64,000 nucleotides of DNA from Coleofasciculus sp. LEGE 07092 (GCF_015207375.1 NZ_JADEWY010000012.1:1-64000); one strand, 5' to 3'. Positions 1 through 10,007 are shown, numbered from the stretch's first letter. Translations and numbers: made by a program. Notes: generated by a model from the letters alone, not told the origin.

Positions 1-572
1 CAGCTCCCCCGCTCCCCCGCTCTCCACTGATAAATTCCAACACGAGGCACTGACTGAGGAGGTGGTGGGTTGTAAGTCTGTCCCAAGCAAGAATCAGCAG
101 CAAATTTGAGGGCGTTGGCGAAATTTTCGACACCGCCTTCAGTGAAGTAGCGCCATAGCTGGTGAACGGTGGTTAGGGGGACGGTAGAATGACTCATTAA
201 ATCCGGGTCGGGACGGTCATCTCCTGGTAGCATGACCAAAGCAGCACCTGTTTGCTGCACTGTCTCCCGTACCACTTCTAATCCGTAAGACCAGTAGGAA
301 CGTCCGCCTAAAAGCCTTAAAATAACAATTTCAGCAGAAGTCAAGACGTTTTCTGCATAAGTATCGATTGTCAATTGCTGTTGCAACTGCAAGAGGTTGA
401 CTACCCGCACAGGGGGAAAGCCTGTGGGCAATTGCACGATTGATGCCGCCAGAGTCTGAATATCGGTGTCAGCCGCTGTGAGAATAATAATGGGAGCTGG
501 TGTCTGTTCGACAAAAATAACGCCTTCGGCTTGCGGGTTCCACCCTCCCGGTATTGCGCTGATCCGATGCAT
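1..572 (-). CDS. cobN: CobN-type cobaltochelatase large subunit, N-terminal part (cut by window edge)
   Basis: An open frame of about 190 codons runs leftwards from an ATG at 570-572 off the window edge, so only the N-terminus is present. The translation opens MHRISAIPGGWNPQAEG and contains LLGGRSYWSYGLE and MLPGDDRPDPDLM, the N-terminal domain of the CobN/BchH/ChlH chelatase family. The full protein is normally over 1200 residues and, with AAA+ subunits, inserts cobalt into the corrin ring in the cytoplasm. The first 22 bases are a CTCCCCCG tandem repeat that is translated in frame (RAGERG). The family is clear from motifs; CobN rather than ChlH is a judgement from the N-terminus alone. Confidence 0.85.
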   Translation of the reverse strand, partial: MHRISAIPGGWNPQAEGVIFVEQTPAPIIILTAADTDIQTLAASIVQLPTGFPPVRVVNLLQLQQQLTIDTYAENVLTSAEIVILRLLGGRSYWSYGLEVVRETVQQTGAALVMLPGDDRPDPDLMSHSTVPLTTVHQLWRYFTEGGVENFANALKFAADSCLGQTYNPPPPQSVPRVGIYQWRAGERGS

Positions 573-784
573 GGTTTTGCCTTATGGTTTTGTTGAATGA
601 CCCTTTTAACTTAATTAACGGAATTCCTCATAGAACGGTTAATTTGTAAAGCGATTCAGTCCCAATCGATTAAAGAAACCTATCCTAACCAGATTGCGGC
701 ATCTTGGGTAGCATCGAAGAAGGGTTCATACCTGACACGAAATTCTCAGTGAGTGCTGTTGCTTTCTTAAAACGAACCAAAGTC

Positions 785-3187
785 ATGTCGATATTGGGTA
801 ATCCCAGATTCAGCCGAACGTTGCCCTTAATGATGTTCGAGCGGCTGCAAAAGCTATTGCAGCAGATGCAGTCTAGCCTTGGGGAAGGAACTGTGGTTCT
901 GAGATCAGATGACTTGCCAATAGTGCCAATGGGTTTAGAGTATCAAGTAAAGCTGTTTGTAGTTTTGGTTTCTCACTCATTTAGGGTACTGGCGTTGGCA
1001 GCACCGTTAGCGCCAAATGAATTGGCTGTTGATGGTACACAGCCAAGACTGTACCACGTCGGGTTAACCTTCGAGTCAAAAGCGATCGCCTCTTTTCTCA
1101 CCCAACTCGCTCAACGGTTAAAGCAGCATTCAGTTGTTCTGGATTTGCTGCAACTCACTCAAGCCTCTCCACAATCCAACGATCCGGCAATCCAGAGTGA
1201 ATTTACCATCGCGTTGATGGAAATTCTCACTACTGATACCATCAGCCCCCCAATATCGCCTGATCCCATTTATCCCTACGTTTCCGTCTGTCAACCCATA
1301 GAACAGGCACTGCGCCAACAAGTCGAACAGGAACGACTGCTGAATCAAGTAACTACTCAAATCCGTCAAAGTTTGGAATTACCTGCCATTCTGAAAACGG
1401 CTGTAGAAAAGGTACGCCATTTCCTGGAAGTCGATCGCTTAGTTATTTATCAATTTGACTGTCATTCTGCTGTAGCCACCCCTGAGTCTCACACTTCCTT
1501 ATCAGCAAGCCAGGCTGTTGCGATCGCCGAAACCTCAGAACAAGAGGATGAGACAATAGAAAATTCTGCCCCTTCCCCCATTGCTGAGAGGAGTTCGGGT
1601 TGCGTTACCTATGAAGCCAGAGCCTCAGACGCGATCGCATCAGTACTCCATTGGCGGGAGGAGAGAGACTGCTTCATTCACGTCCCGAATTGTAGGAACA
1701 ACTATCGCCAAGGGATCACCTTTGCCATTGATGATGTCGAACTTTCCTACACAACATCGCCTTGCTTGCTCGAACGGCTACGACAAAGTCAAGTTCGGGC
1801 ACTATTAGTGGCACCGATTATCGTCCATGATTGCCTCTGGGGATTGCTCATCGCCCACCAATGTTGTGAACTTCGCCACTGGCAAGACAGCGAAAAACTA
1901 TTTCTGAAGAAAATTGCAGAATACCTAGCGGTTGCTATTCACCAAGCTCAATTGTATGCCCAACTCCAACAGCAAAAAAGCACCTTAGAGCAACGAGTAA
2001 TTGAGCGAACTCAAGAACTGCGGGATGCACTGCAAGCCGCTCAAGCCGCCAGCCTTGCCAAGAGTGATTTCCTAGCAGCAATGAGTCATGAGTTGCGAAC
2101 ACCTCTAACCTGCGTTATTGGCTTATCGGCAACGCTGCTGCGTTGGTCTTTTGGTGAGGGAGGCGCACGGACGATACCTCTTGAGAAGCAGCGGCACTAT
2201 TTAAAAACGATTCAAGAGAATGGGGAACACTTGCTAGAGCTGATCAACGATATTTTGGATTTGTCTCAAGTCGAGGCAGGGAAGACTGTCTTAAACATCA
2301 CAGAGTTTTCCCTATTTCGGCTGGCTCACCAAAGCGTGAGAAGCTTGCAAGAAAAAGCTAACCTCCAAGAGGTAGAACTAGAGATAGATTGGCAGATCAA
2401 AGTTCAGGGCGATCGCTTTCGTGCCGACCAACGTCGGGTTAGGCAAATCCTCTATAATCTGCTGGGCAATGCTATCAAATTCACGCCAGCAGGTGGGAGA
2501 GTAACCTTACGGATCTGGCGAGAAAAAAATTTGGCTATTTTTCAAGTTGAAGATACCGGGATCGGCATTTCCCAAGAACACTTACCTCTACTGTTTGAAA
2601 AGTTTAAACAATTAGAGACAACTTATCACCGCAACTACGAAGGCATGGGTTTAGGGTTAGCCTTGACCAAGCAACTGGTTGAACTCCATAATGGTTCGAT
2701 TGAAGTCGAATCCTTTGTCGGTAAAGGTTCCATCTTTACCGTTTGGTTGCCCATTCAACCTCAACTCCCAGCCCCTTCCAAATCCAATTCAGCGCCCGAT
2801 CAAAGTCCCCAACCTAAAGGAAGCATTGTCTTGGTGGACAATCACGAGACAACCGCGACGACAATTTGCGAAATTCTTACAGCCGCAGGCTATCATGTTG
2901 TCTGGCTGATTGATAGTTCCGGTGCGCTTCCACAAATTGAATTACTTCAACCCCGAGCAGTGATAGTCGATTGGCAACTATCGGCGATGGATGGTCACGA
3001 AATCGGTTATTATCTGCACAACCTGCCTACCACCCAACGAATCAAAGTTCTAGCCTTAACAACTCCCCCCCTGTCCCCACAGGAAGAGCAAGACTTGAGA
3101 ACAAGTGTCGATGATTACTTGCCAAAACCTCTAGAACCTGCTCAGTTATTGCATAAAGTTACAGCCTTACTGAATTATGAATTATGA
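785..3187 (+). CDS. GAF-domain hybrid sensor histidine kinase with C-terminal receiver
   Basis: From the ATG at 785 the protein has 800 residues; a TTG 27 codons upstream is possible but less likely. Order: an N-terminal sensory region of about 170 residues (possibly DICT-like, unproven), a GAF domain (about 175-400), a short coiled coil, HisKA with SHELRTPL (phospho-accepting His near 434), HATPase with N box NLLGNAIKF, DTGIGI and GMGLGL, and a receiver from about 680 with its Asp in IVDWQLS. The receiver acidic pair is VDN rather than the usual two acidic residues. The GAF domain lacks a clear bilin-binding Cys-His pair. A cytoplasmic phosphorelay starter is likely; no membrane spans are seen. 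The REC-HPt gene downstream is a plausible partner. Confidence 0.9.
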   Translation: MSILGNPRFSRTLPLMMFERLQKLLQQMQSSLGEGTVVLRSDDLPIVPMGLEYQVKLFVVLVSHSFRVLALAAPLAPNELAVDGTQPRLYHVGLTFESKAIASFLTQLAQRLKQHSVVLDLLQLTQASPQSNDPAIQSEFTIALMEILTTDTISPPISPDPIYPYVSVCQPIEQALRQQVEQERLLNQVTTQIRQSLELPAILKTAVEKVRHFLEVDRLVIYQFDCHSAVATPESHTSLSASQAVAIAETSEQEDETIENSAPSPIAERSSGCVTYEARASDAIASVLHWREERDCFIHVPNCRNNYRQGITFAIDDVELSYTTSPCLLERLRQSQVRALLVAPIIVHDCLWGLLIAHQCCELRHWQDSEKLFLKKIAEYLAVAIHQAQLYAQLQQQKSTLEQRVIERTQELRDALQAAQAASLAKSDFLAAMSHELRTPLTCVIGLSATLLRWSFGEGGARTIPLEKQRHYLKTIQENGEHLLELINDILDLSQVEAGKTVLNITEFSLFRLAHQSVRSLQEKANLQEVELEIDWQIKVQGDRFRADQRRVRQILYNLLGNAIKFTPAGGRVTLRIWREKNLAIFQVEDTGIGISQEHLPLLFEKFKQLETTYHRNYEGMGLGLALTKQLVELHNGSIEVESFVGKGSIFTVWLPIQPQLPAPSKSNSAPDQSPQPKGSIVLVDNHETTATTICEILTAAGYHVVWLIDSSGALPQIELLQPRAVIVDWQLSAMDGHEIGYYLHNLPTTQRIKVLALTTPPLSPQEEQDLRTSVDDYLPKPLEPAQLLHKVTALLNYEL

Positions 3188-3252
3188 AAATACTGCCAAA
3201 GTGACAGATAATCTAGAGTGGATTTAATTGAGTTAAAAGTGAGGAGAGAAAT

Positions 3253-3591
3253 ATGACAGAATTTATGGACTTCCTGAAGCATAAATTTGCTTATATCGCC
3301 ATTGGAGAATTTAAACCGGGTAAGTTTGAAGAAGCCCAACAGCTTTATGAAAAAGCAGTTTCTACCTACAGCCAAGGTTTTCAAGGAGCGTATCTGCTGC
3401 GAGAACCTGGCACAGATAAAGGAATTGCAGTTATTTTTTGGGAAGATATTGCCGATATGGATGCCAATCAAAGTGAGGCTTATGAGGAAGTTTTAAAACA
3501 GATGTCTCATTTGTTTTTTCATCCGCCAATCACCTCTTTCTATGAAGTATCCAGTGAAATTCAACCCCTAACTGTAACATCAGAAGAATAA
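3253..3591 (+). CDS. Small antibiotic-biosynthesis-monooxygenase-like (dimeric alpha/beta barrel) protein
   Basis: 112 residues starting at an ATG preceded by GAGGAGAG. The pattern of a first strand ([25 protein letters not shown]), a central [20 protein letters not shown] segment and a terminal strand fits the ABM/dimeric alpha-beta barrel fold. Members of this fold range from haem-degrading monooxygenases to proteins of unknown role, so no substrate is claimed. The gene lies 65 bp after the hybrid kinase on the same strand and its 3' end overlaps the convergent REC-HPt gene by about 30 bp. Confidence 0.6.
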   Translation: MTEFMDFLKHKFAYIAIGEFKPGKFEEAQQLYEKAVSTYSQGFQGAYLLREPGTDKGIAVIFWEDIADMDANQSEAYEEVLKQMSHLFFHPPITSFYEVSSEIQPLTVTSEE

Positions 3592-4376
3592 GATATGTAT
3601 AGTGCTGTTTTTACTTTCTCATACTCTAGCTCCACCTGCATGAGTTGATCGGTGGCAACGGCAGTCGTACCAGCACGAGCCAGATTTTCTAAATCCTTAC
3701 ACAGTTTGGAAAGAGCGATCGCACCTAGGTTTGCACTACTCGACCTCAAACTATGGGCAGCTTGCCGCAAGGCTTCGGGATCATTCGTTGCGATCGCCGA
3801 TCGGATAAATTGTAGTTGTTGTGGAGCATCTTCGAGATATTGCCCGATAACTCCTGTTTGAAGGCTGTTAGCGTTTGCTCCTCCCAGCTTCTGCAAGGAT
3901 TTCAGTACGCTGTGATCAAGAACTTTATGAATCTGTTGAGCATTATCAATAGTCTGCGGTGCTTCAGCTTGAACAGACCGCTGACCTGCCTTCTGCAAGG
4001 CTTCGAGTAAGTCTGGTAACCAAATAGGCTTAGTAATGTAGTCATCCATCCCTGCTTCTAGGCACTTTTCCCGGTCTCCCCGCAAAGCAAAAGCAGTCAG
4101 AGCAATAATACGAGGGCGATTACGAGCAGACCATTCCTCACAGATGCGGCGAGTTGCGGTTAAACCATCCATTTCCGGCATTTCCACATCCATTAATACT
4201 ACATCGTAAGGTTGACGGTGCAAGGCTTGCAAAACTTCGATACCATTCCTGGCGACATCAGCCTGATATCCCAATTTCTCTAGCATCAGCAAGGCAAACT
4301 TCTGGTTGACCCGATTATCTTCAGCCAGCAGAATCCGTAGAGGAATACGTTCCTCTGCTAAGAATGTGGTCTGCAT
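3561..4376 (-). CDS. Response regulator with C-terminal HPt domain
   Basis: 271 residues. The receiver (about 12-130) has the acidic pair in LLAEDN, phospho-acceptor Asp63 in [12 protein letters not shown], and the conserved Lys in YITKPI. A histidine phosphotransfer domain follows, with [14 protein letters not shown] carrying the phospho-His near residue 208. There is no DNA-binding or enzymatic output. REC-HPt proteins accept phosphate at Asp and pass it through His, so this could work with the hybrid kinase whose gene ends 370 bp away. It converges with the ABM-like gene and overlaps it by 31 bp. Domain calls are secure; the partnership is inferred from proximity. Confidence 0.88.
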   Translation of the reverse strand: MQTTFLAEERIPLRILLAEDNRVNQKFALLMLEKLGYQADVARNGIEVLQALHRQPYDVVLMDVEMPEMDGLTATRRICEEWSARNRPRIIALTAFALRGDREKCLEAGMDDYITKPIWLPDLLEALQKAGQRSVQAEAPQTIDNAQQIHKVLDHSVLKSLQKLGGANANSLQTGVIGQYLEDAPQQLQFIRSAIATNDPEALRQAAHSLRSSSANLGAIALSKLCKDLENLARAGTTAVATDQLMQVELEYEKVKTALYISYSSDVTVRG

Positions 4377-4528
4377 AGTGGTATCTCTATAAGCATGGTT
4401 TCATCGTCTATTGTCTGTTGCCCATTGCGGTTCAGACATACGCCACATTGCGGAACTTAGTAAGTTAAATGGCTGCAAACTGCATAGAAATTTTATAGGC
4501 AATCCATAAGAAAATGATTAAGACGTTT

Positions 4529-4807
4529 TTAATCGTTTTCTGGCTCGACAAGAATGCGCCATTCATGAAACTGATATTTAACACAATTATTCTGAACTAA
4601 AGGGTCACGCTCAACAATTGCTCGCGCCTCTTCTATAGATTCTGCCTCAAACAATAGCATTCCACCTCCTCGTTCTGCCCAGTAACCCGTTTTTGCTTGA
4701 TGTCCTTTGGCAATCAAGTCTTGAACGTAGGCTTTGTGAGCAGGTACATACTGGTCAAAGGTGGGTTTATCAACAATACCTTCTTCAATCTTTACAAACC
4801 AGGGCAT
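4529..4807 (-). CDS. YciI family protein
   Basis: 92 residues from an ATG at 4807. The translation shows the YciI layout: a first strand (PWFVKIEEG), a PAHKAYVQDLIAKG helix with the conserved His, GGGMLLFEAESIEEARAIVERDPLV, and a C-terminal FHEWRIL strand. YciI proteins are small cytoplasmic dimers of the ferredoxin-like alpha/beta barrel type, some linked to dehalogenation or peroxidation chemistry but mostly unassigned. It is the last gene of a possible leftward group TM2 - HhH - YciI, with a 15 bp gap to the HhH gene. Confidence 0.8.
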   Translation of the reverse strand: MPWFVKIEEGIVDKPTFDQYVPAHKAYVQDLIAKGHQAKTGYWAERGGGMLLFEAESIEEARAIVERDPLVQNNCVKYQFHEWRILVEPEND

Positions 4808-4822
4808 TTGTGATCATTCTGC

Positions 4823-5422
4823 TTAAAACCGCAGGTAATACATTAGCTTAGAGGTTAGATGTGGGGGAAGGGCAAGGCGTCGCTGGAAATCAGCTAGATT
4901 ACGGTATTTCCCCAATTCACTTCGATTTTGCACGATCGCTCTGGCAAGAAACAAGTCAACGGCTGGAATTTTAGCCAACTGTTCTGCCGACGCCGTATTC
5001 GGGTTAAGGAGTTGAGGCGTTGCCGGACTCTCAGCATCGTAATAACAAAATCTCAAAATTGGCTGTAACGGGGTGATACGAGCGACTGATATGCTCAGTG
5101 CAGCGGCAATGTCTTCCAAACAACAGAACTGAACGCCGGTGCTGGTGAGTTCCACGAGCGATCGCGCTTGATGAATCGATAGCCCAGGCAGTCTCAACCA
5201 GTCATCCACCGTCGCTTGATTGACATCAATTTTAATCCCCAATGCCGCTGCTGCCTCAATTTCTTGCACCGATTGCAACCGATAGTAAGGATCGCTCTCA
5301 ATCCGCGCTTGGATAGAGAGCCGAGTTGGGTTAAGTCGAGCCGCCGGAAGCAGCCAGTCAAACAATGTCATCATTTCAGGCAATGCGATCAAGTAATTGG
5401 CGACGTTTTTGCTCGAATTCAT
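4823..5422 (-). CDS. Helix-hairpin-helix (ComEA-type) protein
   Basis: 199 residues as drawn. Two or three helix-hairpin-helix segments are visible: IDVNQATVDDWLRLPGLSIHQARSLVE and LNPNTASAEQLAKIPAVDLFLARAIVQ, the ComEA-like pattern N-x-A-(5-6)-L-x-x-(I/L)-P-G. Such proteins bind DNA or protein; there is no signal peptide, so a ComEA uptake role is not supported. As drawn it overlaps the TM2 gene by 47 bp in another frame. An alternative start is the Met-Met at 5374/5371, immediately after the TM2 stop, which would give about 183 residues; neither start has a strong ribosome-binding site. The two genes are probably translationally coupled. Confidence 0.75.
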   Translation of the reverse strand: MNSSKNVANYLIALPEMMTLFDWLLPAARLNPTRLSIQARIESDPYYRLQSVQEIEAAAALGIKIDVNQATVDDWLRLPGLSIHQARSLVELTSTGVQFCCLEDIAAALSISVARITPLQPILRFCYYDAESPATPQLLNPNTASAEQLAKIPAVDLFLARAIVQNRSELGKYRNLADFQRRLALPPHLTSKLMYYLRF

Positions 5423-5771
5423 ATTCCGACATCAGCCCTTCCTGGCGTAAGCTATCTAACTGTCGCAGAGCATCAGCAATTGCACCCACTTGAGCCGGAT
5501 CAACTTCAGGGGGCTGAGGTTGCCCTGATGAAGCCATCGATATAGCATTCAAGTTAAAATTACGGTCAAACTGCTCCGAGTTTTGGAGCAGATACCAAAC
5601 GCCTTCAATTGCACTGGCAATTGTAGGAATAGGCGTCCAAGACAAAAGCAGATACACTACACCCCACCACGGTTGCCCCAGATAAAACTTGTGGAACCCG
5701 GTAATAGGCATCACTACCCCGCTTAACGCCAGTAGCGCAGCGACTTTTCGACTTTTTGGCTTGCTCAACAT
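5376..5771 (-). CDS. TM2-domain membrane protein with SHOCT-like tail
   Basis: 131 residues. Two hydrophobic segments (VAALLALSGVVMPITGFHKFYLG and WWGVVYLLLSWTPIPTIASAIEGV) joined by G-x-H-x-F-Y-L-G form a TM2 domain. After a Pro/Gln-rich linker the C-terminus LDSLRQEGLMSEYEFEQKRRQLLDRI matches the short SHOCT-type oligomerisation helix pair. The role of TM2-SHOCT proteins in cyanobacteria is unknown. It is the first gene of the leftward TM2-HhH-YciI group. Confidence 0.82.
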   Translation of the reverse strand: MLSKPKSRKVAALLALSGVVMPITGFHKFYLGQPWWGVVYLLLSWTPIPTIASAIEGVWYLLQNSEQFDRNFNLNAISMASSGQPQPPEVDPAQVGAIADALRQLDSLRQEGLMSEYEFEQKRRQLLDRIA

Positions 5772-5929
5772 ACTTGCTCTTAACTGGTAGGAATGGCTCC
5801 GTTGTCAAAAAAACCAGCGATTCTCTGCTTCTATGATACGGAAAACCGAATTTTGCGGAAACTTGACCCTGCACTAGAATGTGACTATGAAGCAGCCGTA
5901 CAACCCACTCGGTTGATAAGTTAAGCGCT

Positions 5930-6253
5930 ATGGGTTTTTTTGATTCAGAGATTGTCCAACAAGAAGCCAAGCAACTGTTTGAAGATTATCAATCCCTAGT
6001 TCAATTGGGGAGCAGTTATGGCAAATTTGACCGGGAAGGTAAAAAGTTATTTATCGAAAAGATGGAAGCCATGATGGAGCGCTACCGGATTTTCATGAAG
6101 CGTTTCGAGTTATCTGAGGATTTTATGGCTCAGATGACGGTAGAACAGCTTAATACCCAACTCGGTCAATTCGGCATCACGGCTCAACAAATGTTCGATC
6201 AAATGCACATGACCTTAGAGCGGATGAAGTCGGAAATAGAGAAGCAATCCTAG
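5930..6253 (+). CDS. DUF1825 family protein (conserved in cyanobacteria)
   Basis: 107 residues, beginning MGFFDSEIVQQEAKQLFEDY and continuing with GKFDREGKKLFIEKMEAMM and RFELSEDFMAQMTVEQL, which I recognise as the highly conserved cyanobacterial DUF1825 family. It is all-helical and soluble, with no catalytic motif evident; function unknown. It stands alone, divergent from the TM2 gene, and is followed by a hairpin plus T-run. Confidence 0.9.
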   Translation: MGFFDSEIVQQEAKQLFEDYQSLVQLGSSYGKFDREGKKLFIEKMEAMMERYRIFMKRFELSEDFMAQMTVEQLNTQLGQFGITAQQMFDQMHMTLERMKSEIEKQS

Positions 6254-6273
6254 CAAGCGATCGCTAGACTAAA

Positions 6274-6318
6274 CACCCACCGCTCAATGACCGATGGGTG
6301 ATTCTTTCTTATCTTTTT
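6274..6318 (+). terminator. Probable intrinsic terminator of the DUF1825 gene
   Basis: CACCCA at 6274-6279 pairs with TGGGTG at 6295-6300, followed by a T-rich stretch ending in seven T. It lies 20 bp after the DUF1825 stop codon. The stem is short, so confidence is moderate. Confidence 0.55.
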
Positions 6319-6417
6319 TTTATTCAGAGTCAGGAAATGATATCAAATCCGGTTGAATAGTTACAAAGAAAAACTGGACTAGCTAAAGCTTAAAGGAGAA
6401 CGGCAAGAGGGATTTTT

Positions 6418-6448
6418 ATTCCCATTCCCCATTCCCCATTCCCCATTT
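6418..6448. repeat. Short tandem heptamer repeat (CCCCATT)
   Basis: Four tandem copies of CCCCATT, the complement of the GGGGAAT heptamer, sit immediately against the stop codon of the PBP1A gene. The same heptamer family recurs in this window at 12906, 19638, 36521 and 37282. Confidence 0.85.
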
Positions 6449-8365
6449 CTAGGGACGCTTAAACTTAGAAGGAGGTTCAAAGTACTTCACCGGTTCGTTC
6501 TTTAACGCCTGACGCATGAAATCTCGCCAGATTGGTGCAGCAAATCCACCACCCGTTGCCCCAGCCCCCAGAGGTCTGTAGTTATCATTGCCAATCCAAA
6601 CGGCAGTGGCTAACTGTGGCACGTAACCCACAAACCAAACATCTCGCTCCGAGCTTGTTGTTCCCGTTTTACCTGCGGCTTGCCGTCCGATTTGGGCAGC
6701 GGTTCCTGTCCCGCCATTAATAACGCCAACTAGTACCGAATTGAGGGAAGCGGCAGCCCATGGGTCGAGAATTAGTCTAGGTTTGGGTGTGTTGTCGAGT
6801 AATACGTTGCCACTACTGTCAGTAACGCGGACAATAACGGTTGGGTCAGAGTGCCAGCCGTTATTGGCAAAGGTGGCATAGGCTCCCGCCATTTCCAAGG
6901 GTGTCAATCCAATTGCCCCCAGAGGTAAAGAGGTTACGGGTTCCATCGGACTCTTAATACCCAGCGTGCGGCAAACCTCAATGACTTTATCTAGCCCTAC
7001 AGCTTTACCAATTTTGACAGCAGGAACGTTTCTAGATTGAGTAAGGGCAGTGCGAATGGTCATGGCACCACCGTAACCTCCGCCGTAGTTTCTGGGCGAG
7101 TACCAACCGCTACCATCCCGATAGCTCACAGGAGTATCCATGACTGTAGAAGAGGGCGAGTACTTGCCACTGGCAAAGGCGGCGTAGTATACAAATGGCT
7201 TAAAAGCTGACCCTGGTTGGCGGCGGGATTGTATGGCGCGGTTGAATTGGCTCTTGTCATAACTGACACCGCCGACTAGCGCCTTAACAAAATGAGTTCG
7301 GGGATCGACTGCCGCTAGCGCCACTTGGTCAGCATATAAACCCCGGCGGCGCATATTGGCATGGGCGCGAGTGACGGTTGCTTCCGCCATCTTTTGGAAA
7401 TTGTAATCAATCGTCGTCTGGACTCGCATCCCACCTTTGAGGACGGCATCTTTACCAAAACGCTCGTTCAACTCAGTAACCACGGCTTCCGTGATGTACG
7501 GCAGTTGGCTAGTTTGCCAGGAAGTAACTTTACCAAGTTGCAGGGGTTGCGATCGCGCCTGTTGTTCTTCAGCGGCTGTAATCCATCCCAACTCACGCAT
7601 CCGCATTAAAACCTGGGCTTGGCGTTCTTTGGCTTTTTGGTAGTTAACAAAAGGAGTGTAATCCTCTGGAGACTGAATCAGTCCTGCCAGCATTGCCGAT
7701 TCTGCCAAATTTAGCTCAGAAGCCTCTTTTGCAAAGTAACTTTCAGCAGCGGTTTGGATGCCATAGTTGTTGTGACCCCAATAGATTTGATTGAGGTACA
7801 TTTCTAAAATTTGGTCTTTGGTAAAAATTTGCTCCAGTCGGACTGCCAACACCGCCTCAGCTATTTTGCGGCTAAACCTCTTTTCGCGGTTGAGGAACAA
7901 ATTTTTCACCAACTGCATCGTTAGGGTTGAGCCACCTTCAACCACACTGCCTCGTTCCCAGTTCACTAATAAGGCGCGACCAACGCTATTGGGGTTAACG
8001 CCGTGATGAAGGTAGAAGTGACTATCTTCAATGGCAATTACGGCTCGCTTAAGATTTGGATTGATATTTTCTAATTTGACAACTTCCCGATTGGCTTCAC
8101 CATGAAGGCTGGCAAGGGATTTACCCTTAAAGTCATAGATATAGGTGGTTTCTGTAGGCACATAGCCCCGCAGAACTCTAACATCGGGAAGATTGCGGAA
8201 GCTAGTCGCTAAACCAACTAGCCCACCCGCAACAACCGAGCTAGCTAGCATGGTAATGCCGAGAACAGTTCCGCCTGTTACCTGAGCGACTCCTTGCGCG
8301 AACTGCCAAATCGGCGCTGAGCCACTTTTCCTTTCTTGTTTTTGTTGGATGGTGCTAGACGACAC
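6449..8365 (-). CDS. Class A penicillin-binding protein (PBP1A-type, glycosyltransferase/transpeptidase)
   Basis: 638 residues. One N-terminal membrane span (about 30-55) anchors a periplasmic enzyme. The GT51 glycosyltransferase domain shows EDSHFYLHHG (catalytic Glu), GGSTLTMQLVKNLFL and LEMYLNQIYWG. The transpeptidase domain has the Ser-x-x-Lys motif in QPGSAFKPF, SRN in TQSRNVPA and KTGTT. Together these polymerise and cross-link peptidoglycan. Length is usual for short cyanobacterial PBP1A forms. It is a single gene with about 430 bp of non-coding sequence upstream. Confidence 0.95.
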   Translation of the reverse strand: MSSSTIQQKQERKSGSAPIWQFAQGVAQVTGGTVLGITMLASSVVAGGLVGLATSFRNLPDVRVLRGYVPTETTYIYDFKGKSLASLHGEANREVVKLENINPNLKRAVIAIEDSHFYLHHGVNPNSVGRALLVNWERGSVVEGGSTLTMQLVKNLFLNREKRFSRKIAEAVLAVRLEQIFTKDQILEMYLNQIYWGHNNYGIQTAAESYFAKEASELNLAESAMLAGLIQSPEDYTPFVNYQKAKERQAQVLMRMRELGWITAAEEQQARSQPLQLGKVTSWQTSQLPYITEAVVTELNERFGKDAVLKGGMRVQTTIDYNFQKMAEATVTRAHANMRRRGLYADQVALAAVDPRTHFVKALVGGVSYDKSQFNRAIQSRRQPGSAFKPFVYYAAFASGKYSPSSTVMDTPVSYRDGSGWYSPRNYGGGYGGAMTIRTALTQSRNVPAVKIGKAVGLDKVIEVCRTLGIKSPMEPVTSLPLGAIGLTPLEMAGAYATFANNGWHSDPTVIVRVTDSSGNVLLDNTPKPRLILDPWAAASLNSVLVGVINGGTGTAAQIGRQAAGKTGTTSSERDVWFVGYVPQLATAVWIGNDNYRPLGAGATGGGFAAPIWRDFMRQALKNEPVKYFEPPSKFKRP

Positions 8366-8795
8366 AGCGATTTCACTTCCTCACTCAAAAAATACCGAAC
8401 GTACTCGTGGGGCAATTGGGTTTCAATACATTCTATGTAGATCTATAGATGATTACAGAAATTTCTGGCAAGAGTCAGGATTGTAGCTTAAGTTCTATTA
8501 TGCAATCAACATCTCAGCCCTGCCTAGCCAACAGTTGTGTGCGGGGGAAGCGCAAGTCCCGCTATGATTTGCCATTAGCCCTTGGCATTCCCCCACGGGA
8601 ACACTGTAGCAGGCATAACCTTTATCATCATAGGAGAATCTTGAGATAATAGGTGGTAACTTCACACATGGCATAGTTAGGCATTTTTTTAAGTAATGTT
8701 ACCAGGTTGCCAGGAATTATTACAAGATTCACTATAAAGCTCAACACGCTGCTATACCAAATCAGTCAATCCTAAAAAAAATTCATCCATAACGC
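8366..8795. other. Intergenic region between divergent PBP1A and tyrS genes
   Basis: 430 bp. It must hold two divergent promoters. A short rightward open frame near 8449-8649 has no ribosome-binding site or recognisable protein pattern and is not called. I see no clear RNA element. Confidence 0.5.
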
Positions 8796-10007
8796 ATGTC
8801 CAATTCCCAATTCACAAGTCCCAAGGAACTAACCTGGCTCTACCGGGGTATTAGTGAAATTTTTCCAAACCAACCCGACTCTCAAGATCTCAATGAGAAC
8901 CTAGCACAACGCTTATTAAAAACTGAGCGTCCCTTACGAGTCAAATTGGGAATTGATCCGACAGGTGCGGATATTCACCTCGGTCACAGTATTGTATTCA
9001 GAAAGCTGCGAGCATTTCAGGATGCTGGTCATACCGCTGTCTTGATTATTGGCGATTTTACTGCCAGGATTGGCGACCCTACAGGGAAATCTGATGTGCG
9101 AAAGCAGCTTTCGCCAGCCGAAGTGAAGCAAAATGCTGAAACCTACCTTGAGCAGGTGCGCCCAATCTTGGATTTCGAGACACCGAGCCGCTTAGAAATT
9201 CGCTATAACTCCGAATGGCTAGAGAAACTAGATTTGGGGCAAATTCTGGAGCTGCTAGGCACCATGACTGTAGGGCAGATGCTAGAAAAAGAAGGGTTTG
9301 ACGAGCGCTATAAGCAGGGTAATCCAGTTTACCTCCATGAATTTCTCTACCCCCTAATGCAGGGCTATGACTCCATGGCGGTGCAGGCGGATGTTGAGTT
9401 GGGGGCAACTGACCAAAAATTTAATATTGCTGTGGGACGAGATTTGCAGCGGCATTTTGGTCAAACCCCTCAGTTTGGGCTGCTGATGCCGATTTTGATT
9501 GGCACAGACGGAGTTCAGAAAATGTCTAAGTCCCTGAACAACTATGTTGGTTTGAGGGATGATGCTGTCTCAATGTACTCTAAGCTACGGAATACTCCAG
9601 ATAGTCTTTTGAACCAATATTTTGAATTGCTGACCCATTTGCCCTTAAATGAATTACCAGAGCATCCCCGCGATCGCCAAATAAAACTGGCGTTAAATGT
9701 GGTAAGCCAGTACCACGGTGAGGAAGCTGCTTATAAAGCGAAGGAAACAGCGGAGGGAGGCTCCACAGATGCCTTACGGGAATTTTCTTTATCTAATGTG
9801 GAATTTCCCGCTAAATTGTTCTATATCCTCAATGCTAGTGGTTTGTGCAAGAGTAGTGGGGAAGGGCGGCGGCAGATTCAAGGAGGTGGTGTGAAGCTGG
9901 ATGGCGATCGCCTTTGTGAGGTTGAGTTAACGTTTGATTCTCCAGAGAAACTGGATGGCAAGATTTTGCAAGTGGGTAAAAAGAAATTTGTCCGGTTGGT
10001 TCCATAG
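8796..10007 (+). CDS. tyrS: Tyrosyl-tRNA synthetase
   Basis: 403 residues. Class I synthetase signatures are present: [11 protein letters not shown] (the HIGH motif as HLGH) near residue 55 and KMSKS near 243, with the tyrosine-binding YPLMQGYDS and the [14 protein letters not shown] region. The last 65 residues form an S4-like RNA-binding domain ([16 protein letters not shown]). It charges tRNA-Tyr in the cytoplasm. Length fits the TyrZ-like bacterial branch (about 400 residues). Confidence 0.97.
   Translation: MSNSQFTSPKELTWLYRGISEIFPNQPDSQDLNENLAQRLLKTERPLRVKLGIDPTGADIHLGHSIVFRKLRAFQDAGHTAVLIIGDFTARIGDPTGKSDVRKQLSPAEVKQNAETYLEQVRPILDFETPSRLEIRYNSEWLEKLDLGQILELLGTMTVGQMLEKEGFDERYKQGNPVYLHEFLYPLMQGYDSMAVQADVELGATDQKFNIAVGRDLQRHFGQTPQFGLLMPILIGTDGVQKMSKSLNNYVGLRDDAVSMYSKLRNTPDSLLNQYFELLTHLPLNELPEHPRDRQIKLALNVVSQYHGEEAAYKAKETAEGGSTDALREFSLSNVEFPAKLFYILNASGLCKSSGEGRRQIQGGGVKLDGDRLCEVELTFDSPEKLDGKILQVGKKKFVRLVP

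Noticed and set aside
8449-8649. 66-residue rightward frame between PBP1A and tyrS
   Set aside because: No start signal, composition unlike a protein, and it sits in the divergent promoter region.
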